From Anaerolineae bacterium (GTDB taxonomy: Bacteria > Chloroflexota > Anaerolineae > Aggregatilineales > Ch27): a stretch of 62,519 nt of DNA. How positions within the stretch are numbered: the stretch's first letter is position 1; each line of letters starts with the position of its first letter. The DNA lies in NCBI GenBank assembly GCA_013178165.1, contig JABLXG010000021.1, positions 1 through 62,519 on the forward strand, in the 5' to 3' direction. Under the pieces are notes generated by a model that did not search any database, had not been told where the DNA came from, and was given only the letters and a program-made list of their open reading frames with translations. Shown in pieces: positions 1 to 8,856 of the stretch. The position numbers and the translations under genes are program-made.

Positions 1-57
1 CATCGTTCGCAGGTACTTGCGTCGTTCATCAATGGTCATCTGTTCGTCGCTGGACAT
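1..57 (-). CDS. Transposase, N-terminal end only (cut by window edge)
   Basis: The minus strand reads 19 open codons from an ATG at 57 to the left edge, giving a peptide that contains TIDERRKYLRTM. This resembles the start of integrase-core transposases as I remember them, which often open with a short stretch of this kind. The duplicated 14-bp repeat lying just upstream (62-110) fits an insertion-sequence end. The catalytic domain is outside the window, so the family cannot be confirmed. A short host protein is the alternative. Confidence 0.5.
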   Translation of the reverse strand, partial: MSSDEQMTIDERRKYLRTM

Positions 58-61
58 GGTT

Positions 62-110
62 CCCTCGGTAACATTATCTTTTGAGTGAACCATACCCCCT
101 CGGTAACATT
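62..110. repeat. Duplicated 14-bp repeat at an IS end
   Basis: CCCTCGGTAACATT occurs at 62-75 and again at 97-110 in the same orientation, 35 bp apart. Both copies are followed by a related TTG(A/C)GTGAA sequence. Repeats like this between a transposase start and flanking host DNA usually belong to the terminal region of an insertion sequence, where transposase binds. The outer IS boundary probably lies close to 110-125. The other end and the target duplication are not visible. Confidence 0.5.
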
Positions 111-132
111 TTGCGTGAAAGAATACGAAGAC

Positions 133-160
133 TTGCCTGCGCTGCTGCCTGTGCTACACT
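133..160 (+). promoter_or_regulatory. Candidate sigma-70-type promoter of the GT-C gene array
   Basis: TTGCCT (133-138) and TACACT (155-160) are separated by 16 bp, putting transcription start near 167 and leaving a leader of about 30 nt before the ATG at 196. This supports 196 rather than the in-frame ATG at 85 as the start, because 85 lies in IS-derived sequence. Confidence 0.4.
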
Positions 161-195
161 GCGTGGGCAGATTCTGGCAGGGGGATGGTGAGAGC

Positions 196-1671
196 ATGTG
201 GCGACAGTTGACGATGCGGCGACTGACGACGGCGATCCTGTTCCTGCTCCTGCTGGCGATGGCTGTCCGCACGCCGGTCGATACCGACATCTGGTGGCAT
301 CTCCGCAGCGGTGAATACCAGATCGAGCATCAGACGGTGGTACGAGCTGATCTATTCTCCCACACGCGAGCGGGCGCACCATGGATCAACCACAGCTGGG
401 CTTCTCAGAATGTGCTGTATCTGGTCTACCGCCTGTTCGGGATGGGTGACAGCGGCAGTGCCGGGTTGGCCCTGCTCGCCGGCCTGCTGGCCGTGGGCGG
501 CATGGCCTTCGTCTATGCTGCCAGCGACGCCAGCGTGTACGTGCGCGCGCTGGCGATCGTGCTGGGTGCCGCGACAGCGGCGGTTTTCTGGTCGCCCAGG
601 CCGCAGATGTTCACCTTTTTCTTCAGCACGGTGGTCTACTACCTGCTGTGGCTCTACAAATGGCGGCGCATAGACCGGCTGTGGCTGATTCCAGTGGTTG
701 TGCTCATCTGGGGTAACATGCACGCCGGTTTTGCCACAGCGTTTATCCTGCTCGCTGGCTTCATCGCCGGAGAGGTGGCAGGCAATCTTTTCGGCCCCCG
801 GACAGAAACAGTCGTGGGCTGGCGAGGGATCGGTCGGTTGCTGCTGATCGGACTGATCTCAGCAGCGGCGCTGGTGATCAACCCCTTTGGGTTGGAAATA
901 CTCAAAGTGCCCTTTTCTACTGTCAACATCGGCGTGCTGCAGGATTTCATTCAGGAATGGGCCTCGCCGGACTTTCACCAACGGCACACCTGGCCGTTCG
1001 TCTGGCTGCTGATCGGCGCACTGGGTTTTGCCGGTCTGAGCAGCGAACATCTCGACTGGACTGATCTGGCGCTCGTCAGCGGAACAGGCTTCATGGCCCT
1101 GCTGGCAGGACGTAATATCGCCCTGTTCGCCGTGGTGGCGACACCGGTGCTGGCTCGTCACGCCGATGTCTGGCTGGTCGATCGCGGCTGGCGGATCAGG
1201 CTATCAGAGCGGGCTACGCCGGCGATGGCCCGCCTGAACTGGTTGCTGCTGGTGCTGATCGCGCTGGCCGTCGCCGGCAAGATCGCCTATGCGCTCAACC
1301 CGACCATGATCCGCGAGGCTCAGAACGCCGTACTGCCCGTCCGCGCCGCCGAGCACATTAACGCCACCCGACCGCAAGGGCTGATGTTCAACAGTTACAA
1401 CTGGGGCGGCTACCTGATGTTCGCCGCACCGGGTTATCCGGTCTATGTCGATGGCCGTACCGATCTGTATGGCGACGATTTCCTGCGCGAGTATCTGAAC
1501 ATCACCTTTCTGCAGGGCGACTGGCAGGCGGCCCTGGAGCGGCACAACATCAGCTGGATCGTGATCGAAGCGCACAGTGTGCTGGCCAGCGCCCTGCGGC
1601 AGGAACCGGGCTGGCGGCTGGACTACGAGGATGACGTAGCAGCCATCTTCGTACGGGAGGATGTGTCATGA
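196..1671 (+). CDS. Polytopic membrane protein, GT-C-like (first of array)
   Basis: This 491-residue protein has about ten hydrophobic segments and a short soluble C-terminus. The first loop carries DTDIWWHL (residues 29-36), placed like the catalytic acidic loop of GT-C glycosyltransferases. A second conserved-looking motif, YVDGRTDLYGD, starts near residue 417 in the last outside loop. GT-C enzymes use lipid-linked sugar donors on the outer face of the membrane, but the donor and acceptor cannot be told from sequence. The in-frame ATG at 85 lies in the IS-derived leader, so I chose 196. The stop overlaps the next start (ATGA), indicating translational coupling. Confidence 0.7.
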   Translation: MWRQLTMRRLTTAILFLLLLAMAVRTPVDTDIWWHLRSGEYQIEHQTVVRADLFSHTRAGAPWINHSWASQNVLYLVYRLFGMGDSGSAGLALLAGLLAVGGMAFVYAASDASVYVRALAIVLGAATAAVFWSPRPQMFTFFFSTVVYYLLWLYKWRRIDRLWLIPVVVLIWGNMHAGFATAFILLAGFIAGEVAGNLFGPRTETVVGWRGIGRLLLIGLISAAALVINPFGLEILKVPFSTVNIGVLQDFIQEWASPDFHQRHTWPFVWLLIGALGFAGLSSEHLDWTDLALVSGTGFMALLAGRNIALFAVVATPVLARHADVWLVDRGWRIRLSERATPAMARLNWLLLVLIALAVAGKIAYALNPTMIREAQNAVLPVRAAEHINATRPQGLMFNSYNWGGYLMFAAPGYPVYVDGRTDLYGDDFLREYLNITFLQGDWQAALERHNISWIVIEAHSVLASALRQEPGWRLDYEDDVAAIFVREDVS

Positions 1672-2933
1672 GCAACGACAGAGATGCGCCGACAACACTG
1701 CTGGGCGACTTCCGCCTGCTACTGTACCTGTTCATCGGCCTGCGGTTGCTACTGCTTATTGTGTACCAGCCGCTGGTTGTAGGGGGCGTGGAGCGCGGTG
1801 TGACCGCTGGTGGAGATATGCTCTACTACTACAGCCTGGCCCAGCTCAGTGATGAGGGCCTGTACCCTTATCGCGATTACTGGAGCGAGTTTCCACCGCT
1901 CTGGCCCTGGCTTTACGTCAGCCTGTATCGCCTGCTGGCCACCGGTGAGCCATCCTATACCGCCTTTGCCAGCGTGCTGGGCTTAATCCTGCTGGTCTTT
2001 GATACCGGCAACTTGATCCTGCTGAACCGCATTGGCAGCCATCTGTATGGGCGCAACACCGGGCTGGCCCTGGCGTGGATCTACGCTGCGCTACTGGCCC
2101 CCGCCGTCTTCATCTGGTGGAATTTCGAAGCCATCGTGGCCTTTGCCCTGTTGCTCGGCCTATGGTGGCTACTGATCGGTAGCGATGATCGCTCATCGCT
2201 GGCCGTCGCCGCTGGTGGGCTAGTCAAGTTCGTGCCGCTGATCCTGCTACCTGTCGTCTGGCGGATACGGCCCTGGCGGCAGGCGCTGCGCTACACGCTA
2301 CTCAGTCTGGGGGTATTCGCCCTGGTCTATGCCGGACTGATCGCCGCGACTGGAGAGATGGGCGCACTGTCCCTCGTCGTGCAATTCAACAAGGCCTCCT
2401 ATGGCACGATCTGGGCGCTGCTGGACGGCAACTATGGGACCGGCGTGTTTGGCGGGCCGGAAATACGAACTGATCCGGCCACAGCGCTGGCGCTGCGCGG
2501 CTATCCGCCGGTAGTCCCGCCGCTATTGCGCCTAGCCGTTTTCGGCGGACTGGGACTGGCCGGACTTCTGCGAACCCGTCGCATCGATGACTGGGGTGTT
2601 GTCGCCCTGGCCACCTTCACGCTACTGATATTCTTTCTATGGGCACAGGGCTGGAGTGCGCAGTGGTTGGTGTTACTCATTCCGCTCGTCCTGCTGTGCT
2701 TTCCCACACGCCTCGGGGTGTTACTTCTGCTGCTGCTTAGCTTCATCGTCTTCACAGAATATCCGCTGCTATTCATCCGCACTGACAACCCTTTCGGTTT
2801 GATCACAGGGGCGCTACGCCCGCCATTCATTGCGCTGGTGATCGGGCGGACGATCATCCTGGTCGGGTTGGCCGCATTCCTTTACACCCAGCTGCGCTTA
2901 GCCAGTGACAAAGGAGTAACTGGTGAAGACTAG
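1668..2933 (+). CDS. Polytopic membrane protein, mannosyltransferase-like (GT-C)
   Basis: The product has 421 residues and about ten membrane segments. After the first helix comes GGDMLYYYSLAQ (around residue 47) and then YRDYWSEFPPLWPW, the pattern of an acidic residue in loop 1 followed by a Pro/Tyr-rich stretch seen in GT87-like and related mannosyltransferases. The start overlaps the previous stop by 4 nt and the 3' end overlaps the next gene by 11 nt. The function as a lipid-linked sugar transferase is inferred from fold-level resemblance only. Confidence 0.65.
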   Translation: MSNDRDAPTTLLGDFRLLLYLFIGLRLLLLIVYQPLVVGGVERGVTAGGDMLYYYSLAQLSDEGLYPYRDYWSEFPPLWPWLYVSLYRLLATGEPSYTAFASVLGLILLVFDTGNLILLNRIGSHLYGRNTGLALAWIYAALLAPAVFIWWNFEAIVAFALLLGLWWLLIGSDDRSSLAVAAGGLVKFVPLILLPVVWRIRPWRQALRYTLLSLGVFALVYAGLIAATGEMGALSLVVQFNKASYGTIWALLDGNYGTGVFGGPEIRTDPATALALRGYPPVVPPLLRLAVFGGLGLAGLLRTRRIDDWGVVALATFTLLIFFLWAQGWSAQWLVLLIPLVLLCFPTRLGVLLLLLLSFIVFTEYPLLFIRTDNPFGLITGALRPPFIALVIGRTIILVGLAAFLYTQLRLASDKGVTGED

Positions 2934-4161
2934 ACGCGGCATGGGGCTGCTGATCCTGGCCGGGCTGCTGGCCTTCGCGGCAGTAACCTGGGGAATCTAC
3001 ACCTTCAAGAGCAGACCCTACCCCGGTGCGAACGACTTCTTCTCACGTTGGTCAGGGGTGAGGTCCTTCTGGATCGACAGGCTGGACCCCTACGGTGAAG
3101 AAGCCAGCCTAAGCATTCAGGTCGGCATCTATGGGCGACCGGCCCAGGAGGGCGAAGATCCTGGCTACTACGCCTACCCGATGTACACGACTCTGTTGCT
3201 GGCCCCCCTGGCGCCGCTGCCGTATGTCTGGGCGGAGGCGATCTGGCTGGCGCTGCTGATCGCGCTCCAGATCGGTGCGCTGGCCCTACTGATCGCTGTC
3301 TTTGGTTGGCAACCAGGGCCGTTCCTGCTAGGACTGTCGGTGCTATGGGCGATCTTCTTCTACCCGGCGGCGCGCGGAATCCTGCTCGGCCAGCCCGGGC
3401 TGGTAGTCTACTTCCTGGAAGTGTTGGCACTGTGGGCGCTGGCACGCGGAAGGGATGAGCTGGCCGGCGCGGCGCTGGCACTCTCAACGATCAAACCGCA
3501 GATGGGGTTCCTGTTTGTGCCGTTCCTGCTCCTGTGGGGACTGCGGGAACGTCGCTGGCGGCTGATCAGCGCGTTTGTCCTGGTCTGGGGCGGACTGATG
3601 GCCTGGTCGTTCATCGTCCTGCCAGGTTGGTTCGGCGAATGGTGGGAGCAACTGGCGCGTTATCCCTCCTACACAGCCATCGGCTCGCCGCTGTGGGTAT
3701 TGACGCGGGTCTATCTGCCGTTCCTCGGCGCGCCGGGCGAAATCATGATCGGCGGCGCGTTATTCGCCCTGCTACTGTGGGCGTGGTGGCGTGTGATCGT
3801 CCGGCGACGGGCGACGGAGTTCGGTTGGACGATTGTCCTGACGCTAACCATCACTCATCTGATCGCGGTGCGCACGGCGACACCGCATTTCGTGGTATTC
3901 AACATCCCGCTGTTCTTTTACTTCGCAACGCTAACCACTGCCGATCGACAGCGTGGGCCAAGTGTAGTGGCGCTGGCCCAAGTTGTGTTGATCATCGGCC
4001 TATGGGCGTTGTTCCTGTGGACTGTGCAGGGCAAGTTCGAGCATCCGGCAATGTACCTGCCACTGCCCTTCGGGATACTGATCCTGCTGCTGATCTCGCG
4101 GCGGTTGTGGCTAGACCAGGCGCCCCTCACGCCACTCGGATTCAAGGAGACGGCGGCATGA
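2923..4161 (+). CDS. GT87-like (DUF2029) membrane glycosyltransferase
   Basis: This 412-residue protein starts at GTG 2923, with AAAGGAG a few bases upstream inside the previous gene. One N-terminal helix is followed by NDFFSRW (residues 37-43) and a loop with LDPYG and YAYPMYTTLLLAPLAPLP. An acidic loop-1 residue followed by YPP/YPM-type sequence is typical of GT87 (DUF2029) polyprenol-phosphate-dependent mannosyltransferases. About ten further helices follow. It overlaps both neighbours, so it belongs to the same transcript as the other GT-C genes. Confidence 0.7.
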   Translation: MKTRRGMGLLILAGLLAFAAVTWGIYTFKSRPYPGANDFFSRWSGVRSFWIDRLDPYGEEASLSIQVGIYGRPAQEGEDPGYYAYPMYTTLLLAPLAPLPYVWAEAIWLALLIALQIGALALLIAVFGWQPGPFLLGLSVLWAIFFYPAARGILLGQPGLVVYFLEVLALWALARGRDELAGAALALSTIKPQMGFLFVPFLLLWGLRERRWRLISAFVLVWGGLMAWSFIVLPGWFGEWWEQLARYPSYTAIGSPLWVLTRVYLPFLGAPGEIMIGGALFALLLWAWWRVIVRRRATEFGWTIVLTLTITHLIAVRTATPHFVVFNIPLFFYFATLTTADRQRGPSVVALAQVVLIIGLWALFLWTVQGKFEHPAMYLPLPFGILILLLISRRLWLDQAPLTPLGFKETAA

Positions 4162-5720
4162 GCACGGCGGACAGGACCTACGTCCTGCGCCGGCTGGCGC
4201 TGATCCTGCTGCTAGCCTTCGGTCTGCGGCTGGTGAACCTGGGTGGGCGGGCGCTCTGGTACGACGAAGCCTTTGCCGTGCTGTTCGCCGAGAAGGGCCT
4301 GAGCGCGATGCTCTACGGCACGCTAACGCCGGTGGAAGGCGGCGCTGCGGACATTCACCCCCTGCTCTACTACATCATCCTAAACGGCTGGATGCGCGTC
4401 TTCGGCCAGTCACCGGAGATGGTGCGCTTGCTGAGCGTCTTTGCTGGCCTGCTAACAGTGGCGGTAGTCTATCGTCTGACAGCAGGACTGTTTGACCGGC
4501 GGGTGGGCATGGCAGCGGCGCTGATCACGGCCCTGGCGCCGTTCCACATCCAGTACTCTCAAGAAACGCGCATGTACGCGCTGCTGGCCTTGCTGCTTCT
4601 GTTGGCGACCTGGGCCTACTGGCGAGCATGGCACTCCGAGCGAGCGGTGTGGTGGATCGGCTTCGGGGTACTGGCGGCGCTGGCGATGTACACGCAGCAA
4701 CTCGCCGCGTTCTATCTGGCAGCGCTGGGTCTGATCCCGCTGCTGGCGCGCGCCTGGCGCAAAATCCTCCCCACCATGGCGGCGGCGGGGCTGGCCGTAT
4801 TGCTCTACCTGCCCTGGTTGATCAACCTGCCAGGGCAACTGGGCAAGTTGCAGGCGTACTACTGGATTCCGCGTCCGTCGATCCTGCGCCCGCTGTTGAC
4901 CCTGCGCTCGTTCATCACGGTCAGCCTCGATTACCCGGCGCCGTGGAGCAGCACCGGCTTCGTCATTAGCGTAATACTGACGGTCTTGCTGATCATGCAG
5001 ATCCGGCTACACTGGCGGCGGATGCATTCCCCAGAGCGGAGGGCATTGCTTGGCGTGATCTGGTTGCTGGCGGGATCGACCGCCCTGCTCTGGCTGGCCT
5101 CGCAGGTGCTCACACCGGTCTACCTGGATCGCGCGCTGGTGGCACAGGGAGTGCTGTTGTACATCGCCCTGGCGTGGTTGCTGGTGCGCGGCGGATTACC
5201 ACGCCCGATCGCTGCGTTGGTCGTGGCTGCCTGGCTGATCGTGGCCAGCGCGGGGTATGTCTTTCAGGTCACCTGGCGGACTTTTCCTAACCCACCGTTT
5301 CAGGAAGCAGTCGCCTACCTGCGGGCCAACGCCGCCCCTGGCGACGCGATTGTGCACAGCAACAAGCTGACCATGCTGCCAATGGTCTACTACGACCGTG
5401 CCCTGCCGCAGGCCTACATGGCCGACCGGCCTGGCAGTGGAGAGGATACGCTGGCGCTACCCACGCAGGAAGTACTGGGACTGATCGGTGAACACTGCCT
5501 GCCAGCAACGCTGGGTGGGGCCGGGCGAGTCTGGCTGGTGATCTTCGCCCAGGAGGAGGAAGAGTATCTCAGCCTGCCGGGTGTAGAAGCCCATCCCCAC
5601 TTGAGCTGGCTGCGCACCCACTACAATGAAGGACAGGCGGTCGCCTTTGAGGATTTGTTGCTCATCCCCTTCAGCAGCCCGGACGACTACACCCCGCATT
5701 GCCCGGAGGAAGCCCCGTGA
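4158..5720 (+). CDS. PMT/ArnT-like glycosyltransferase (GT39/GT83 type)
   Basis: Of the array, this 520-residue protein is the clearest PMT_2 relative. WYDEAF (residues 34-39) supplies the loop-1 acidic residues, and DIHPLLYY (65-72) matches the second D-x-HPPLYY-type motif of dolichyl- or undecaprenyl-phosphate sugar transferases. QYSQETRMYALLALL, near residue 132, is another usual signature. The soluble C-terminal part (about 390-520) is extracytoplasmic. The frame is open far upstream, but ATG 4158 overlaps the previous stop in the ATGA style and is the natural start. The substrate is unknown. Confidence 0.8.
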   Translation: MSTADRTYVLRRLALILLLAFGLRLVNLGGRALWYDEAFAVLFAEKGLSAMLYGTLTPVEGGAADIHPLLYYIILNGWMRVFGQSPEMVRLLSVFAGLLTVAVVYRLTAGLFDRRVGMAAALITALAPFHIQYSQETRMYALLALLLLLATWAYWRAWHSERAVWWIGFGVLAALAMYTQQLAAFYLAALGLIPLLARAWRKILPTMAAAGLAVLLYLPWLINLPGQLGKLQAYYWIPRPSILRPLLTLRSFITVSLDYPAPWSSTGFVISVILTVLLIMQIRLHWRRMHSPERRALLGVIWLLAGSTALLWLASQVLTPVYLDRALVAQGVLLYIALAWLLVRGGLPRPIAALVVAAWLIVASAGYVFQVTWRTFPNPPFQEAVAYLRANAAPGDAIVHSNKLTMLPMVYYDRALPQAYMADRPGSGEDTLALPTQEVLGLIGEHCLPATLGGAGRVWLVIFAQEEEEYLSLPGVEAHPHLSWLRTHYNEGQAVAFEDLLLIPFSSPDDYTPHCPEEAP

Positions 5721-7309
5721 CTCCCATCCCGCGCCGGGTCTGGGTCGCCATCGGCCTGTTGCTGATCGCTGTCAACATACCGTACCTCGTCGGGTACCTC
5801 AATGCGCCGGAGGGAGGCACCTTCACCGGCAACGCGTTCGCCCAGACGCGGGTGGATTACAACAGTCACCTGGCCAAGATTCAGCTTGGCCTGCGCGGCG
5901 AATGGCTGTATCACCTGCTGTTCACACCGGAGGAGCACCCCGCCGCCCTGCTGCAGACCTTTTACACGGCACTGGGGCAGATCGCCCGTGTGACCGGACT
6001 GTCGCCGGTTGCCGCCTACCAGCTGGCCCGGCTGGCAGTGATGGTTCTGATGTGGGTCATGATCTGGCAGTTTGTGGCCCGCTGGCTGCCGGAAGAGCGC
6101 GGGCGGTGGTGGGCGTTCCTGCTAGCGACGGTCACAGGCGGCCTGGGCTGGGTGTTGTATCTGGTCACGCCTGCCCAGGCGGCAGATCTGGCTCCGATCG
6201 AATTCTGGCTGCTGGACGCCTACACCCTGCTGACGGCGCTAACCTTCCCCCACATGTGCGCAGCCATCGCCACGCTGCTCGGCTTTACCCTCGTCCTGGA
6301 TCGCTGGTTGGCCGCGCCGTCGTGGCGCGGGACTGGCTGGCTCGCGCTGCTCAGCCTTATTCTGGGGCTGCTCCAGCCGTTTGACCTGTTGCTAACGGCG
6401 TTGCTGTCTCTGACGCTGGCGCTGATCGCCTTCGTCCGCCGCAGGCTGGCATTCCGGCAACTGCTGATGCTCACGCCAGTAGCGCTGGTTCACGGGCTGG
6501 TGGTCGCCTACGACTGGGCAGCGTTCAACAGTCACCCGGTCTGGCAGGTGTTCGCTGCGCAAAACATCACTCTCTCGCCGCCACCGATCTACTACCTGCT
6601 CGCCTACTTCTGGCTGCTGATCCCGGCCAGTGTCGGGCTGGTAAACCTGTGGCAGGTAAGGGACAGGCACTGGTTGCTGCCGCTGGTCTGGCTGATCCTC
6701 GTCGCGCTGCTGCTGTATGCGCCACTGCCGACCCAGCGTCGCTTCCTGATGGGTGTCCAGGCGCCGCTGGCGATACTGGCGGCGTCAGGGCTGGAGGAGT
6801 GGCGGCAGCGCTGGCTGGCACGGGGATGGCCGATCGCCCGCTGGAGGCTGCTGTTGATTACCGGGCTATCGTTCAGCACGTTGACCCACGCCCTGTTTAT
6901 CCTTTCCGCCGCGCTGACAGCGAACCCGGCGGACCATCCCACCCTGTTTCTTGACCGCGACACGTTGGCAGCACAGGACTGGCTGCGTGAGCAGCCGGTG
7001 ACCAGTGTGGTTTTCAGCACATTCGAGCGTGGGGGGGAAATCCCGGCATTCACCGGGCGACGCGTGTACATCGGCCACTGGATCGAGACCAGGGACTTTG
7101 CCGCCAGGCAGGCGCAGGTCAAAGCGTTCTTCGCAGCGGAAGGCATGAGCGATGAAGAGCGACTGGTCCTGCTAGAGACAGCAGGGGCTGACTACGTATG
7201 GTACGATCGAGCAGCGGCAAGTGAAGGCGTGTGGGGGCCGGAACACGCTGACTGGTTGCGGCCCGCCTTTACGGCGGGGGCGATAACGATCTACGAGGTA
7301 AAACCGTGA
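5717..7309 (+). CDS. Polytopic membrane protein, GT-C-like
   Basis: The 530-residue product starts at GTG 5717, which overlaps the previous stop by 4 nt and follows a GGAGGAAG ribosome-binding site. After the first helix the loop has RVDYNSHLAKIQ (residues 45-56), an acidic loop-1 motif. About eleven hydrophobic segments follow, and the C-terminal about 100 residues are hydrophilic. I do not recognise a named family beyond the GT-C-like layout. Its function is inferred from the array. Confidence 0.65.
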   Translation: MTPIPRRVWVAIGLLLIAVNIPYLVGYLNAPEGGTFTGNAFAQTRVDYNSHLAKIQLGLRGEWLYHLLFTPEEHPAALLQTFYTALGQIARVTGLSPVAAYQLARLAVMVLMWVMIWQFVARWLPEERGRWWAFLLATVTGGLGWVLYLVTPAQAADLAPIEFWLLDAYTLLTALTFPHMCAAIATLLGFTLVLDRWLAAPSWRGTGWLALLSLILGLLQPFDLLLTALLSLTLALIAFVRRRLAFRQLLMLTPVALVHGLVVAYDWAAFNSHPVWQVFAAQNITLSPPPIYYLLAYFWLLIPASVGLVNLWQVRDRHWLLPLVWLILVALLLYAPLPTQRRFLMGVQAPLAILAASGLEEWRQRWLARGWPIARWRLLLITGLSFSTLTHALFILSAALTANPADHPTLFLDRDTLAAQDWLREQPVTSVVFSTFERGGEIPAFTGRRVYIGHWIETRDFAARQAQVKAFFAAEGMSDEERLVLLETAGADYVWYDRAAASEGVWGPEHADWLRPAFTAGAITIYEVKP

Positions 7310-8856
7310 GCGGGTACACGCCGATGCGCCGGGACTACACCACCGTAGCCGCCATCGCCCTACTGGTTGGCGCCCTTGTGGCTGCAGGCATCCCCGGTCC
7401 GACGTACACCGACGCCTACTACTACTACAATGCCGGGACGCGCTTGGCTGGCGGCCAGGGCCTGACCGACCCGTACATCGCCCTGACCTACCTCAACGCG
7501 CCAGAAGCACTGCCCGCTCCGGCGCACACCTACTGGATGCCGCTGGCGTCGCTGGTGGTGGCGCTGGCAGGTGGATCCTTCCGGCTGGCGCAGGTGTTTT
7601 TCGTAATGATGTGGGCCGCCCTGGCGCTGTTGGCCTTCCGCCTGGGAGCAGCACTGGGCGGCACAGCGCGCCATGCCTGGGGAGCCGGGCTGCTGACCGT
7701 GTTCTGCGGGTTCTATGCGCCTTACCTGGCCATGCCGGAGACATTCACGCCATTCGGGCTGGCCGGAGCGCTGAGCCTGGGAGTGATGGGCCTGGGGCGG
7801 CAGCGGTGGCAGGGACGCTCCTTTGCGCTGGCCGGAGCGCTGGCCGGGATCGCGCACCTTACCCGCGCTGATGGGCTGCTGTTCATGATTGTGTTGTTTG
7901 CAGTCGCGTTTTGGCCGTCGTATACATCGGACAAGGAAGTGCCGCTAACGCGCCGGAAGTGGGCCGCCCTCGCCGGGCTAGCCGGATACGGGCTGGTCAT
8001 GCTGCCCTGGTTTATCCGCAACTGGCAGGTCATCGGCACGCCACTACCGCTGGGCGGGACGGCGACGATCTGGCTGCGCGGCTACAATGAGCTGGTCAGC
8101 TACCCCCCGTCGATGAGCCTGGCGAACTTTCTGGCCTGGGGCGCGGAGAATATCCTCCGCAGCCGGTGGGAGGCGTTCACCAACAACCTGGATACGTTTG
8201 TGGCCGTGGAAGGACAGGTAGTGCTGGCTCCGCTGATCCTGCTGGCACTGGCCCGGCGCTGGCGTGATCCGCGCCTGCTACCGGTCTGGGTCTATGCCGT
8301 GCTGCTGCACCTGGCAATGACACTGGTGTTCGCCTATCCTGGCTACCGGGGCGGGCTGTTCCATTCGGCGGCGGCGCTGATCCCGTGGTGGATGGCGCTG
8401 GGCCTGCTGGGGCTGGATGACGCCGTGGCGTGGGTAGCTCGCCATCGCCGGACCTGGCGACCGGCCCAGGCGCAGCAGGTCTTCACCGTAGCGGCGCTGG
8501 TAGCAGCAATAGTCCTGACTATCACGGCGGTGGCCGGGCGTTGGGGCAAGGACGCTGATAGTGCAGGGCTGTTCGCCGCCGTAAAAGCGGTTCTCCCGCC
8601 GGATGCCGTGGTGATGTGCAATGACCCGGCGGCGCTATACTATCACACCGGCCTGATGGGAATCGTGGTACCGGACTCCGGCCCGGAAGCGGTGCGCGAA
8701 CTGGCGGCACGCTATGGCGTGACACATCTCTTACTGGACGAGAACCGCACAGCACCACTGGACGATCTATACACCGGCCGGGTGCAGGTCGATTTTCTGC
8801 ATCCCATTCGACTGGAAGATCAGCCCCGTGTCCGGCTGTTTGGCGTGTTGCCCTAA
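7306..8856 (+). CDS. Polytopic membrane protein, PMT-like GT-C
   Basis: This 516-residue protein starts at GTG 7306, again overlapping the previous stop by 4 nt. TDAYYYYNAG (residues 35-44) is the loop-1 acidic motif, and there are ten or more helices. LTRADGLLF (near residue 185) resembles a motif common in PMT_2-like proteins of Chloroflexota and cyanobacteria. The hydrophilic C-terminus (about 420-516) probably lies outside the cell. Its stop overlaps the stop of the convergent DNA glycosylase gene. This is the last gene of the coupled run. Confidence 0.7.
   Translation: MSGYTPMRRDYTTVAAIALLVGALVAAGIPGPTYTDAYYYYNAGTRLAGGQGLTDPYIALTYLNAPEALPAPAHTYWMPLASLVVALAGGSFRLAQVFFVMMWAALALLAFRLGAALGGTARHAWGAGLLTVFCGFYAPYLAMPETFTPFGLAGALSLGVMGLGRQRWQGRSFALAGALAGIAHLTRADGLLFMIVLFAVAFWPSYTSDKEVPLTRRKWAALAGLAGYGLVMLPWFIRNWQVIGTPLPLGGTATIWLRGYNELVSYPPSMSLANFLAWGAENILRSRWEAFTNNLDTFVAVEGQVVLAPLILLALARRWRDPRLLPVWVYAVLLHLAMTLVFAYPGYRGGLFHSAAALIPWWMALGLLGLDDAVAWVARHRRTWRPAQAQQVFTVAALVAAIVLTITAVAGRWGKDADSAGLFAAVKAVLPPDAVVMCNDPAALYYHTGLMGIVVPDSGPEAVRELAARYGVTHLLLDENRTAPLDDLYTGRVQVDFLHPIRLEDQPRVRLFGVLP

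Noticed and set aside
3534..4157. Upstream extension of the PMT-like gene
   Set aside because: It overlaps the GT87-like gene and has no membrane pattern; the ATGA overlap at 4158 is the natural start.
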